DNA of 64,000 nucleotides from Nitrosomonas sp. Is79A3 (GTDB lineage Bacteria > Pseudomonadota > Gammaproteobacteria > Burkholderiales > Nitrosomonadaceae). The stretch lies in NCBI RefSeq assembly GCF_000219585.1, contig NC_015731.1, forward strand, positions 1,488,001-1,552,000, given 5' to 3'. The notes beneath the pieces are model-generated. The model was given only the letters and a program-made list of their open reading frames with translations. It was not told the origin of the DNA and did no database searches. Below, one piece after another: positions 1 through 9,825 of the stretch. The position numbers were made by a program, and so were the translations under genes. The stretch's first letter is position 1. Every line of letters begins with the position of its first letter.

Positions 1-1819
1 TTTGCCAACCCATGATCCACACGGTGCGATCTGCGGGCAAAGCGGTGAGTTGATCATCCGTAATCACTTCCAGTTGGTTCGATTGGGTTTTTTGCCAATT
101 CGCCGTCAGCGCGCGATACGCCTCTAAGATTTGTTTGTCTGCGCGCGCAGGCAGGATCAGCAACGGTTTTTCTGCACCAAAACCCTGTGACAGCGCGGAA
201 GGGATTTCACGGCTATCCAAGCGCCTGAACACATCAAAATGCGGATCAAGGTCGATACGCACCGGGCGGGTGTGGAAATCCATTTCGATGGTTTGCGTTC
301 GCTGATCAACGGTGATGTGCGATTGCGTCGCCATATCTTCACCTTCCAGCGTGACAGAAACGGGAACGCGCAGACGATAGGGCTCGCCCGGTTGCGTTTG
401 CTCAACTGTCATTTTGAGCTTGAATCCTTGCGCCGTACGTTCGGTTTCTGCATCGCGCAATACCAAATCGGGCGCACCGGCGCGGTGTACCCATTGCTCA
501 AACTGCGCGGAGAAATCTTGGCCGCTGGTTGCGTTGATTGTCGTGAGCAAATCTGCAAAAGTTGCTTGTTTGAATTTGAACTGCTTATAAAATTGACGTA
601 AGGCACGCACGAAATTTTCATCGCCCAATTCCTGTCGCAGCATGTGGAAAAATAGCATGGTTTTACCGTAGCCGACGGCTTCCGAGCTGGCGCTATGGCG
701 CGAAACGAACTGGATGATCGGGAAATCTTTTTCCTTATTGACGAAATCAGCGTACTTCTGCAACACGTCGCGGCGGTATTCCTCGCCTTTGCCACGCTGT
801 TCGTTAACCAGATGATCGGCCAGATAAGCGGTCAATCCTTCCGCCCAATTGCCTTTGGCGTAATCGACGAAGACGCCGTTACCCCAGTAGTTGTGCAAAA
901 TTTCATGCGGGTACGACGAATGCAAGATGAACGGCAAACGGATCACCTTGGAACCCAGCAGCGTAAAGGAAGGCATGCCGTAGCCGGTTTCCCAGAAATT
1001 CTCGACCAGCGCGAATTTTGTGTAAGGGTAGGGACCCAGCAGCTTGTTATACATCGCAATGTATTGCGCCGTCGCATCCAGATATTTCTGCGCCAGCGGT
1101 TGATCGGCACTGCGCAAATACACCAGCGCATTCACCGCGCCGGCGGATTGTGTGTAGCGCTGATAGCGGCCCGCGACGATATAGATATCGTCCTGCGGCT
1201 GCTTTTCCTCCCACACGATGTTTTGCATTGTGCTTGTCCGGTTCTCGCGCAATAACGTGCCCTGACTGACCACGTCCCAATCGGCGGGCACTTGAATATC
1301 CAGGCGAAATGACACCATGACATCATTTGCAAACTGCGGATACCATGCGCTGGAGTTTGCCAGAAACACACCATCCGGCGAAATCACCCCCGGCGTCGAA
1401 CCGAAACTGCGCGCGTATTCCTGTCCCGAGCCTTGCACCGGGTGATGGATCTTGCCACTGAATTGCAGCGTGAATGCTTGTTGATCCGGTGGCACTGTCA
1501 CGATGTATTGCCGGATCGAAATCGATCTTGATTTCAAAGTAATTTCTTTCTCTTCCACCTGAATTGCAGCACCCTCAACATCCGTGATTGATAAACCGGC
1601 ATGTAAAAAGAATTCGAGCTGCACGGATTCTTTGCCATTGCGCACCGAATCCGGGATATGAATCCGGTCTTTGACGCGGATTTCAGAAGTGTCCGGCGAC
1701 AATTGGATTTCCATGTGGTGATGGAAGGTTGTAGTACTTGCCGCGGCAATCGGGCTGATACAGAGGGAGAAAACAAGAACAAAAAAGGCTACGCTGAGGA
1801 GGTTTAATGATTTTTGCAT
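1..1819 (-). CDS. Secreted M1-family metallopeptidase, 3' end cut by window edge
   Basis: The minus-strand frame is open from an ATG at 1819 to the window edge, giving about 606 visible residues. Residues 1-28 look like a signal peptide (MQKSLNLL followed by a hydrophobic run ending in AAA). Near residue 304 there is HEILHN, and 18 residues after the second His comes a Glu in NWAEG, which is the HEXXH-X18-E zinc site of gluzincin M1 aminopeptidases. The N-terminal part reads as the usual beta-rich M1 domain. The protein probably acts in the periplasm or on the outer surface on peptides. No Shine-Dalgarno is obvious, but an in-frame stop lies 14 codons upstream and no other ATG is available. 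The C-terminus is not in the window, so the exact subfamily is open. Confidence 0.8.
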   Translation of the reverse strand, partial: MQKSLNLLSVAFFVLVFSLCISPIAAASTTTFHHHMEIQLSPDTSEIRVKDRIHIPDSVRNGKESVQLEFFLHAGLSITDVEGAAIQVEEKEITLKSRSISIRQYIVTVPPDQQAFTLQFSGKIHHPVQGSGQEYARSFGSTPGVISPDGVFLANSSAWYPQFANDVMVSFRLDIQVPADWDVVSQGTLLRENRTSTMQNIVWEEKQPQDDIYIVAGRYQRYTQSAGAVNALVYLRSADQPLAQKYLDATAQYIAMYNKLLGPYPYTKFALVENFWETGYGMPSFTLLGSKVIRLPFILHSSYPHEILHNYWGNGVFVDYAKGNWAEGLTAYLADHLVNEQRGKGEEYRRDVLQKYADFVNKEKDFPIIQFVSRHSASSEAVGYGKTMLFFHMLRQELGDENFVRALRQFYKQFKFKQATFADLLTTINATSGQDFSAQFEQWVHRAGAPDLVLRDAETERTAQGFKLKMTVEQTQPGEPYRLRVPVSVTLEGEDMATQSHITVDQRTQTIEMDFHTRPVRIDLDPHFDVFRRLDSREIPSALSQGFGAEKPLLILPARADKQILEAYRALTANWQKTQSNQLEVITDDQLTALPADRTVWIMGWQ

Positions 1820-2010
1820 TTTGTAAGGAGATTGAACGGATTCTGATGATTGTCGGGAATTTCACACTATTTGCAGGGCAGTGTGATTTTGCTCACTGCA
1901 TGTTTAGCATCATATCAAACATCATTGGTATGTTGAGACAAGTCACATAACACCGGCATAATGCCAGGAATATGACATTTAGCTAAATAATCATTGGCGA
2001 GCGAAGAACT

Positions 2011-2229
2011 ATGGGAAACGACAATAATCAAGATTCTAAGAATGGTCTGATTTCGATACTGTTATTGATCATGCTCACGACTGGCGCGCTGATCGATCCG
2101 TTAACCAGCTCACGGCCATTTGATCCGCTCAATAAAAAATTGTCATTAATAGATGAACAGAAGATTGATGCTCGGCTCTGGCAAGATCCGATCGCGGTAA
2201 CCGAGCAGTTCCTATTGATCCGGCCATTA
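2011..2229 (+). pseudogene. 5' fragment of a large membrane protein gene, split by IS630 element
   Basis: The first 73 codons of a gene whose remainder lies at 3314-6226. The fragment carries one hydrophobic segment near residues 12-27 (LISILLLIMLTTGALI), probably a membrane anchor, then a polar stretch ending in LLIRPL. The frame then runs into the IS and stops at 2373. Removing the IS and one TA copy joins codon 73 (tta, 2227-2229) to ttg at 3314 in the same frame. The intact gene would code for about 1043 residues. The allele shown is almost certainly inactive as a full-length product. Confidence 0.75.
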
Positions 2230-3311
2230 AATAGTTTTAAGCGGCATATTTTACGTACGGATCTTGGAAGTAAGAAGCAACGCGCTCTGGATTATTCTGC
2301 AGCATCAACATATGATCATCGACAGCGGCATGTAATTTCTCCTTGGTACGCACCGGAACTTTCGAACCGATAGCCTGCTTCAAATCTGAGTTTAATCTTT
2401 CTTCTGGATTTAATTCCGGACTGTAGCTGGGTAAATAAAAGCATTCGATCTTTTCCTTATTTTCTTCCAGCCAAGCCTTCACTGGTTTGCTGTGGTGCAC
2501 TCTCAAATTATCCAGGATCAAGAACACTTTCTTCCCTGCATCCTTGATCAGTAGTTCGAGAAATTCAATGAGTCTATCTGAATTGAAATTTCCATCAATA
2601 ATCTGCCAGCGTGCACAGCCTTTGTTGGTTACAGTGGCAATCATTGACAGCCGTTGCCGCGTGCCAGGAGCGTAGGTCACGGGTGTTTTTCCCTTGGGTG
2701 CAAAGCCACGTCCTCGCACATCCGTATTGACTAATCCTGTCTCATCACCCCAGTGAATCTCCCCGCCTTCAGTTCGAGCGCGCTTGGCAATATCCGGATA
2801 TTGCTCATTGAGCCATTGCTTTACCGCCTCCGGGCGTTGTTCATAAGCACGTCGGATCGGCTTCTGCGGGGTAAATCCCCAACGCTTGAGGTAGTGTCCC
2901 ACCGTGCGTATCGGCATGGATATGCCACATTCCTGCTCAATTAACTGTCTTATCGCCCCACGATTCCACAACGCAAAATCCATCTTCAGTTGCTCAGGAC
3001 GCTTATCACAAATAAGCCGTTGCAATCTCAACTCCTGCTCTTCGCTTAGGCTGCGTTTGTCACCCGTACGTCGGCCGCGTCTACCAGGCTTTAGTCCAGC
3101 TGCACCACCTTCTTCATAAAGTCGAATAATCTTCTTCACAGCCGTGTCGCTCAGCTCCGTAACCTGCGCTATTTGCCCAGGTTTGCCGCCTCGCTTGTGA
3201 AGACGAATCACTTGCCGGCGACGTTCATGCAGCGCTTCATCTTTTAAGGTTCTTGCATCTATTTTTTCCATCCTCCTACGACATGCAAAATCAACAAAAA
3301 TTCAAACTATT
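2230..3311. mobile_element. IS630-family insertion sequence with TA target duplication
   Basis: The element is about 1082 bp and carries one transposase gene on the minus strand. Its ends are short inverted repeats: the left end reads AATAGTTTTAA and the reverse complement of the right end reads AATAGTTTGAA. It is flanked by TA on both sides (2228-2229 and 3312-3313). TA duplication and this length are typical of the IS630/Tc1-mariner group. It sits inside the membrane-protein gene and the transposase looks intact, so the insertion is probably recent. Confidence 0.85.
2237..3271 (-). CDS. IS630-family transposase
   Basis: 344 residues. Residues 1-60 are a helix-turn-helix region followed by an Arg-rich linker (GRRGRRTGDK), and residues about 80-150 hold a second winged-helix part. 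The DDE catalytic set is visible: D176 in HWGDETGL, D254 in LILDNLRVHHS and E290 in YSPELNPEE. It cuts and pastes the surrounding element at TA dinucleotides. Length and motif order match complete IS630 transposases, with no frameshift. The stop lies only a few bases inside the left inverted repeat. Confidence 0.93.
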   Translation of the reverse strand: MEKIDARTLKDEALHERRRQVIRLHKRGGKPGQIAQVTELSDTAVKKIIRLYEEGGAAGLKPGRRGRRTGDKRSLSEEQELRLQRLICDKRPEQLKMDFALWNRGAIRQLIEQECGISMPIRTVGHYLKRWGFTPQKPIRRAYEQRPEAVKQWLNEQYPDIAKRARTEGGEIHWGDETGLVNTDVRGRGFAPKGKTPVTYAPGTRQRLSMIATVTNKGCARWQIIDGNFNSDRLIEFLELLIKDAGKKVFLILDNLRVHHSKPVKAWLEENKEKIECFYLPSYSPELNPEERLNSDLKQAIGSKVPVRTKEKLHAAVDDHMLMLQNNPERVASYFQDPYVKYAA

Positions 3312-3313
3312 TA

Positions 3314-6226
3314 TTGGCCGTATCTATAAGTAACAAAAAAGAGGCAAAAAAAAATGATGATTGTGACCACTGTTCAATTACTGATTTCACTCAAAAAATT
3401 AAACAGGAAATTGGTGACAAAACTGTTAGTTTAAAAGTAGTTGCGGTAAGTGTGTTTGGCAGTTCTTATTCCGAACCGGTTGAGTATCGGCTTCGCTATC
3501 GCTATGCGGTGGTGTCTGCGCTTGGTTCAAGTGGTTATACACCTCAAGATAATGAACATATTAAATATTCAAATCTAAACACTGGATTGTCACCCGAATA
3601 CTGTATCAATACCGAAATTACTCTACCTTATGAATGGTACGCGCATAATTCTCGATCAGAAAAAGTACTGGTTATCTGGTTAAACGAAGACAAGATTCCT
3701 GAAGGGAAATATCGGGATTTCATTTTTTTGCTATATCAAAATTTAAAGAATACCGAATCAAAAGTTGAACAATTTAGTTTTTCATTAATTGGACCAACCA
3801 ATACGTCTTTATTAATAGAGTTAATGAATAGCAAATCAATCGAAGAAAATGTAGAAAAACTGCACTCGTTCAGAATTTTTTCACCAGGTGCAACGATCTC
3901 AAATAAGGAATTAGTTGGTGCACTTGAAAATGACATCAATCAAACATGTTCAGATAAAGCTGGGGAAGTAAAAATCCAATGTTTATTGGACGAACGTTCT
4001 ATTGTTCGCACGATCGGGCAAGACAGAAACCTTGCAAAAGCGCTTCTTTGGGAATTGGAACAACGGGATGTTAATCGTAAGATTCCAATAATTAAGGAAG
4101 ACTGTAAAGATCAACTGGTACTCATTAGCGAGCAGGATTCTCTATATGCCAGAAGCCTGGTCGATCATTTTTCTTCTCTTTTGAAAAAGCAATGTAAAGG
4201 AGGAAAAGAACTAATCAAAAATTTCACTTATTTGCGTGGCTTAGATGGAAAGTTGCCAGAGTTCGATGAATCGAATAAAAAATCGCAAAGTGAGAAAAAT
4301 ACCAAAGAACAAAAAAATCTTTTGACGCAATTGGACGATGCATCACCCGAGCATGCCGAAGGCCGTAATCAATTCGATTATTTAAGAAGATTGATCGACA
4401 AAATCGAACAATTGGATTCCGCTGATGGAAATAGGGATCAAATCAAAGCAATCGGAATCATCGGGACCGATGTTTACGACAAGCTTTTAATTCTGCATGC
4501 ATTAAAGGATAGTTTTAAACATAAAATTTTCTTCACGACGGATCTGGATGCCCGTTTTCTGCATAAGGATCAATCTGCATGGGCAAGAAATTTAGTAATC
4601 GCCAGCAATTTTGATTTTTCGCTGCATCCAAAATTGCAAGATAAGGTAATGCCTTTTCGAGATAGCTATCAGACTTCGACATATCTTGCGACATTAGTAG
4701 CTCTAAATCCGCAGGTAATTGAAGAATGGCCAACTCCAGACAATAATAATTGTCAATCTAAGATAACTTTAAGTAATAAATTTAATGCATTATTAGCCCC
4801 TCAAATTTTTGAAATTGGAAGAACACAAGCCATTCATTTAGCATCACCCACCAATGAGTTTCTCGATAAGTGGATACAAAACTCTACCCTAAAATTTACT
4901 GAGTCTAGTGAAATCGATAACAGCAATTGTTTAGTCAACCATTTCATGGAATGCAAAACAACAATTGAACCGGTTCGTACTAAGCAGATTGATTGGCCAG
5001 TTATTTGCGTTACTTTAATACTGCTCCTTTTCGCCGCTTATCTTTCTTGGGGTTTCTTTAAGTCCGGCTGGAAAAATGTCACGCCGGTTCAAATTGTTTT
5101 TATATTACTTCCTGTTTCTGCATTACTGTTTCTTTTGTTCTTCCTGATCTATGAAGATAATTACCCGGCTCATACCTACGGAGAACCATTTTTGTTGTTG
5201 GAAGGAATCAGTGTCTGGCCAAATCTGGTTATCAGATTTGCAGGAATTATGATGATGATTCTTCTCTTTATATATTTTTTCCATCCTCGTAGGGGGCGAG
5301 AGATCAAGGCCATCGAGAAAAATTTCAAGCAATGTAAAGAAGAAACTTGTTTCCGAAGATGGAAGGAAGCTGTTATTCAAGGCCCATTTCTACATTTCTC
5401 TAAAGAAAAAAATACCGATGAAAAAAGTTTCGATATTGCAGTGTTATGGTGCGAATACAAGAAAATTATTCAATACAAGGAATCAAAAGGATACCTTTGG
5501 ATTTTTCTAACTAGTACAATTTCTCTGACATTGACCTTATATGCGTTTTGGGGATTGGGTTATTTAAACTTTCCTGCACGCGGTGTTATCACATTGTATG
5601 GGCACTATATTCTTGTAACACTTCAGTTTTTCATATTGTGGGGGTTGGTTTTTTGGGTTGCATATGAAGCAATCGCTTGTAAGCAGTTTATTGAAAGCAT
5701 CGAATGGGACCAAACTAATTCAGATAAAACAGTATGGTCATCGGAAATGCGCAAACAACAATCAATAATGACGGGGATTTCGATAAGCAAACTCGATCCC
5801 TATCTACATTTTGTACTGATCACTAAGCTGGTAAACAGTATCAATAATTTGATTTATTTGCCATTTATTTTAATGCTGATCATAGCGATTGGGCGCAGTA
5901 ATCTTTTTGACAATCTCGGTTTCTCGCTGGCTTTAATCGTTGTGTATCTCTTGGCATCGGTATATCTAATTACTATTCTGTTTTTGCTGAGAAAAAGTGC
6001 TGAGAAGCAGTGTGGAATGGTATTGAAATACTATGAAGACTACCGGATGCGCTTGGTGGCGATTGCATCCAGTGAATTAAGCAAAGCAGATAACTTGCTG
6101 ACCGAGATCCGCAATGTTAAGAAAAGCACTTTTTTGCCAATCGTACAGCGGCCAGCATTACTCGCGCTGTTACTGCCAGGTGGCGGTATCGGCTTAACAA
6201 GCATCATCGAATACTTGTACAATTGA
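3314..6226 (+). pseudogene. 3' part of the IS-interrupted large membrane protein gene
   Basis: 970 codons remain open after the IS630 insertion, starting from a TTG with no ribosome binding site, so this is the distal part of the gene begun at 2011. The first ~560 residues are soluble and contain a region with alternating hydrophobic strands (KAIGIIGTDVYDKLLI, then HKIFFTTDLDARFL and ARNLVIASNFD) that suggests a Rossmann-like or periplasmic-binding-protein-like fold. From about residue 560 to the end there are roughly ten hydrophobic segments. I recall similar uncharacterised bacterial membrane proteins but no function. A truncated product might still be made from an IS-derived transcript. 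Confidence 0.7.
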
Positions 6227-6283
6227 GACCGGATCTTGTGAAGCACAAGATATTTGAATTATTTTTAAGGGTTTTGATATTAA

Positions 6284-7384
6284 ATGAAAATGTTTGCTGG
6301 CAGGCCGAATGACTCACAATCCGCGATCAAGTTTTCCCCAGTTTTATTTTTCTTAGTAGCGCTGAGTGCCAATGCCGCCGGTTTCATCACCGATGAACAC
6401 CAGCTCTCCGTCAAGGAAAAACGTGCCGGTGAAGCGTATTACCGTGCCGACTCAAAATGGATGATTTATCAAGCGGAAGTGGCGGATGATAATCCGTTTT
6501 ATCAGATTTTTTTGAAGAATGTCGAATCTGGTGCGGTGACGCAGGTATCACCGGGTACCGGCAAGACCACGTGCGCATGGGTTCATCCGTCGCAGGAGAA
6601 AGTGCTGTTTTCCTCGACGCATGAGGATAAGGAAGCCAAAGCCAAAATGGCTGCCGAGATCGAACGCCGCAAAGCGGGTGAGCAGAAGTCGTACGCGTGG
6701 GATTACGATGAGTTCTACGATATTTATGAAACCGATTTTTCCGGTGGCAATATCAAAAATCTGACTAAAACCTTGGGTTACGATGCTGAAGCTTCGTGGT
6801 CGCCGGATGGTAAGCTGATCGCGTTTGCTTCCAATCGCCGCGCGTACAGTGGTGAATTATCCGAAGAAGAAACCGCATTGTTTAAAGCCAATCCATCCGC
6901 TTTGATCGATATTTATATCATGGACGCAGATGGTTCCAATGTGAAGCGATTAACCCACACGAAAACCTATGACGGCGGCCCGTTTTTTAGCCCGGATGGG
7001 AAGCGTATTGTCTGGCGCCGTTTTTCGGAGAATGGCCGGGAAGCGGAAATATTTACGATGGCTATCGATGGGTCGGATCAGAAACAAATCACGCGCCTTA
7101 ATGTGATGTCGTGGGCACCTTTTTATCATCCTTCCGGAAAATACATCATATTTGCAACGAATGTGCATGGCCATCGCAATTTCGAGCTTTATATCGTCGA
7201 TGTAGATGGCAAAAAAGACCCTGTACGTGTGACCGATAAAGAAGGTTTTGATGGTCTGCCGGTATTTACGCCGGATGGAAATTATTTAACTTGGACCAGT
7301 GACCGCACTCCTGAGAAAAAGGGTCTTTTGTTTCATGGAAAATGGGATCATCAGAAAGCGCTAGAGAGTCTTGCTTTGAAATAA
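6284..7384 (+). CDS. TolB-like beta-propeller protein, probably periplasmic
   Basis: 366 residues. The N-terminus (FFLVALSANAAG) is a plausible signal peptide ending near residue 33. The body has at least four WD40-like PD40 repeats with the core SPDGK: ASWSPDGKLIAFASNRR, FSPDGKRIVWRRF, YHPSGKYIIFATN and FTPDGNYLTWTSDR. Such repeats form the propeller of TolB and of the prolyl-oligopeptidase N-terminal domain. No C-terminal hydrolase domain is present, so a binding or scaffolding role is more likely than peptidase activity. It follows the disrupted membrane-protein gene by 57 bp and may once have been co-transcribed with it. Confidence 0.8.
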   Translation: MKMFAGRPNDSQSAIKFSPVLFFLVALSANAAGFITDEHQLSVKEKRAGEAYYRADSKWMIYQAEVADDNPFYQIFLKNVESGAVTQVSPGTGKTTCAWVHPSQEKVLFSSTHEDKEAKAKMAAEIERRKAGEQKSYAWDYDEFYDIYETDFSGGNIKNLTKTLGYDAEASWSPDGKLIAFASNRRAYSGELSEEETALFKANPSALIDIYIMDADGSNVKRLTHTKTYDGGPFFSPDGKRIVWRRFSENGREAEIFTMAIDGSDQKQITRLNVMSWAPFYHPSGKYIIFATNVHGHRNFELYIVDVDGKKDPVRVTDKEGFDGLPVFTPDGNYLTWTSDRTPEKKGLLFHGKWDHQKALESLALK

Positions 7385-7740
7385 AACAGTTTCGCTGCTG
7401 GTTATTGCGCTGTGGAAGCGTTTGAGTAATCCGGTTTTTAATACTAGAGGCTCAATGCTTCCGTTTCCGAGCGTGGTTTATCGAATGCAGACACATTTTC
7501 CAACCAATGGCTTTTTCGTTGTGCCTTCTGCCGGTCTAATAATCTATTTGTTTCAATCGTGTCAAGGCATCTTGCAGTGGTTGTGTTTTTTGTCACAGCG
7601 CAGATCGCTCTGATTCTATAGCCTAGTTCCCAATTTATGAATAGCGTATTGCATAGATCGCTAGGGTTCTTTGCAGCCAACTAAGGTATTTTTATAAGAA
7701 TTGAATCTCAAAGTGCGTTTTATCCTACCTAAAACTTGAT
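7385..7740. other. Intergenic gap without a supported gene
   Basis: A 356-base stretch between the TolB-like gene and the GNAT gene. A minus-strand open frame of 78 codons (7444-7680) has no ribosome binding site and no recognisable domain. I see no convincing terminator or repeat. It may be decayed sequence. Confidence 0.4.
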
Positions 7741-8568
7741 GTGAAAAATTCAGCGGATATGTCTGTGAAACCGAATCTAAATTACTGGATCACTTTAATC
7801 GATGAGAAATTTCGTGAAAAGAACTATCAGGCTGCTCGCGATTTTATCTTGCAAGGATTGGTGAATTTTCCAAATCATTCTATTTTGCTGGATAGATTAT
7901 TTATTGTTGATCAGCGATGGTGTTCGCCCATTGCGGGCAACAGTATACATTTGACGATCCCCGAAGAGAGTGATCTGCCGTACTTACAGCAATGTTTTGC
8001 TAATGAAGAATTTATGGAACAGCTTCTTCCGATGGGACGCCGGAATCAAAGCACTGAGTCGATGCTTGTTGCACTCAGGCACAATAAGTTCCCGGTTGCA
8101 CAATCCAGGACTGTGCATTGGGTAATCAAAAAAGATGAGCAGGCTGATCAATCGCAGAGGTCTTTAATCAGTAGCTTAAAGCCTATAGGGCTTGCAAGCT
8201 TAGTGGATATTCAGATCGCACATCGGCGTGCTGAATTACTCATTGGAATTCCCAATCAGGACGACCGTAAACAAGCTGCTGCAGTTATCGGGACGTTGTT
8301 AATTCTTGACTTTGCGTTCAACCAAATCGGATTGCATAAATTAACTACAATGGTTATTGCCAACAATCAGCACTCACAAAAAAGTACCACTTCAATTGGA
8401 TTTCTCCAGGAAGGGCTACGCCAGCAACATCTTCGTGACCCAAAGTCGCGCCAATGGTTGGATTGCTATGAAAATGGATTGACTGAAGATGCGTTTCGCG
8501 GGAGTGCAGTCATAGCACGCTTGTCGGGGCGCTTACTCGGACGGAATATTACATCGAAACGTTTCTGA
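7741..8568 (+). CDS. GNAT-family N-acetyltransferase-like protein
   Basis: 275 residues from a GTG start; an ATG at 7759 is an alternative and neither has a strong ribosome binding site. Residues about 60-250 resemble a RimJ/RimL-type GNAT domain: IHLTIPEESDLPYL at the start, a central beta strand (AELLIGIPNQ), then a helix and strand with HKLTTMVIANNQHSQKS, where family members bind acetyl-CoA and form the N-x-x-S contact. The first 50 residues look like a small helical repeat. It lies directly before the RTX gene, and its last codons overlap a repeat that reappears at the RTX start. Substrate unknown. Confidence 0.65.
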   Translation: MKNSADMSVKPNLNYWITLIDEKFREKNYQAARDFILQGLVNFPNHSILLDRLFIVDQRWCSPIAGNSIHLTIPEESDLPYLQQCFANEEFMEQLLPMGRRNQSTESMLVALRHNKFPVAQSRTVHWVIKKDEQADQSQRSLISSLKPIGLASLVDIQIAHRRAELLIGIPNQDDRKQAAAVIGTLLILDFAFNQIGLHKLTTMVIANNQHSQKSTTSIGFLQEGLRQQHLRDPKSRQWLDCYENGLTEDAFRGSAVIARLSGRLLGRNITSKRF

Positions 8569-8699
8569 AGCATTACTGACCTTAAGGAGATCATATGACC
8601 ACTTATTAGCCATTACGCTTGTTGAAAAATATTGATTCGATCGAAATATTACATCGAAAAGTTTTTGAAACACTATTCACTTAAAGGAAATAGCATGAC
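8541..8699 (+). repeat. Imperfect direct repeat covering the GNAT stop and the RTX start
   Basis: Two copies of about 59 bases, 8541-8599 and 8641-8699, exactly 100 bases apart and about 76% identical by eye. Both contain ATATTACATCGAAA, a ribosome binding site (TTAAGGAG in copy 1, AAAGGAAA in copy 2) and an ATGAC start. Copy 1 gives a dead mini-frame, ATG-ACC-ACT-TAT-TAG. Copy 2 gives the start of the RTX gene. This looks like a duplicated translation start. Confidence 0.75.
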
Positions 8700-9747
8700 T
8701 GTATATATTGGAACCAATAGGAACGACAAACTGACTGGCTTGGATGACGTATCTGATGATTTCACCGGTGGGCTTGGGAATGATCTGCTGATAGGAGGGG
8801 GAGGAAAAGGTTTTGATTGGGCTCATTATGATTCAGCTCCTTCGGCTGTCACAGTCAATCTTGCTACTGGCATAGTCTCTGGCGGGGATGGCAACGATAG
8901 ATTAAATGGTATTGAGGGTGTTACTGGTAGCGCCTATAACGATACACTGACAGGCATTAGTGATAGTTACAGTGTGCTGTGGGGCGGTAAAGGTGATGAT
9001 TTGTTAATCGGCGGCGATAACGGTACTGATCTGAAAGGTGGTGCGGGCAATGACATATTGCAAGGCGGGAAAGGTTGGGATTGGGCATATTACGATGATG
9101 CGTCTTCCTCGGTGACAGTAAATCTTTCTCAGGGTACTGCCACTGGTGGTAGCGGCAATGATACGTTGAGTGGAATCGAAAACGTTTTAGGCAGTAGTTA
9201 TAACGATACGTTGACGGGCGATGATTTGGGCAATTATCTGGATGGTCAAGATGGTAATGATTCGCTAGCTGGTGGCAAAGGTAACGATACGCTGTACGGC
9301 AGTAATGGAAAAGATATGCTGCAAGGTGGTGATGGTGATGATTGGCTTTATGGAGGTACCGGTAATGATACATTACTGGGTGGGAGGGGAAATGATATGT
9401 TGTACATCGAAGATGGCAGTGATAAGTTGACTGGAGGCGCGGGTATAGACAACTTCGTATTTTTTAGTAATAGTTCCATTGTAGCAATTACTGATTTCAC
9501 CGTAGTTGATGACACGATTCAGCTTGATAATTATATCTTTGCAGCATTAAAGACGGAAGGAACACTGTCGGCCGGTAAGTTTGTAATTGGCACACAAGCA
9601 TTGGATGCGAATGATTTCATCATATACAACGATGTGACAGGAGCGCTGCTCTATGATGCGGATGGTAGTGGCGGGGGCGCTTCAGTACCCATTGCGATTG
9701 TTGGTACTGGGCTTGCCATGACCCATTCGGACATTTTGGTGATCTAG
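8695..9747 (+). CDS. RTX (hemolysin-type calcium-binding repeat) secreted protein
   Basis: 350 residues from the ATG at 8695, chosen because AAAGGAAA sits 7 bases upstream; a longer frame from TTG 8632 has no site. The protein is mostly glycine-rich nonapeptide repeats of the GGxGxDxLx type, in blocks at about residues 20-60, 95-130 and 180-260 (for example GGTGNDTLLGGRGNDML). These fold as a calcium-binding parallel beta roll. The last ~90 residues are repeat-free and end in a hydrophobic stretch with no charge, as expected for an uncleaved type I secretion signal. No enzymatic domain is visible. It could be a surface or extracellular calcium-binding protein. Confidence 0.88.
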   Translation: MTVYIGTNRNDKLTGLDDVSDDFTGGLGNDLLIGGGGKGFDWAHYDSAPSAVTVNLATGIVSGGDGNDRLNGIEGVTGSAYNDTLTGISDSYSVLWGGKGDDLLIGGDNGTDLKGGAGNDILQGGKGWDWAYYDDASSSVTVNLSQGTATGGSGNDTLSGIENVLGSSYNDTLTGDDLGNYLDGQDGNDSLAGGKGNDTLYGSNGKDMLQGGDGDDWLYGGTGNDTLLGGRGNDMLYIEDGSDKLTGGAGIDNFVFFSNSSIVAITDFTVVDDTIQLDNYIFAALKTEGTLSAGKFVIGTQALDANDFIIYNDVTGALLYDADGSGGGASVPIAIVGTGLAMTHSDILVI

Positions 9748-9758
9748 TCAGAACAGCC

Positions 9759-9799
9759 AATCACCTGAAAATTGCTGAGTAAAGAATTTTTAGGTGATT
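9759..9799. terminator. Hairpin between two convergent genes
   Basis: Arms 9759-9773 (AATCACCTGAAAATT) and 9785-9799 (AATTTTTAGGTGATT) pair over 15 bases with one mismatch around an 11-base loop. It lies between the ends of the RTX and FimV-like genes. The stem is AT-rich and lacks a long T tract, so termination in either direction is plausible but not certain. Confidence 0.5.
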
Positions 9800-9825
9800 A
9801 AATCAACAATGTATTCAGAGCTTTT

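Noticed and set aside
7444..7680. Minus-strand frame of 78 codons in the gap after the TolB-like gene
   Set aside because: No ribosome binding site, no recognisable domain, and odd composition. Left as part of the gap.
8957..9373. Minus-strand frame of 138 codons opposite the RTX gene, rich in His and Tyr
   Set aside because: It is the mirror of the glycine-rich repeats of the RTX gene and has no start signal.
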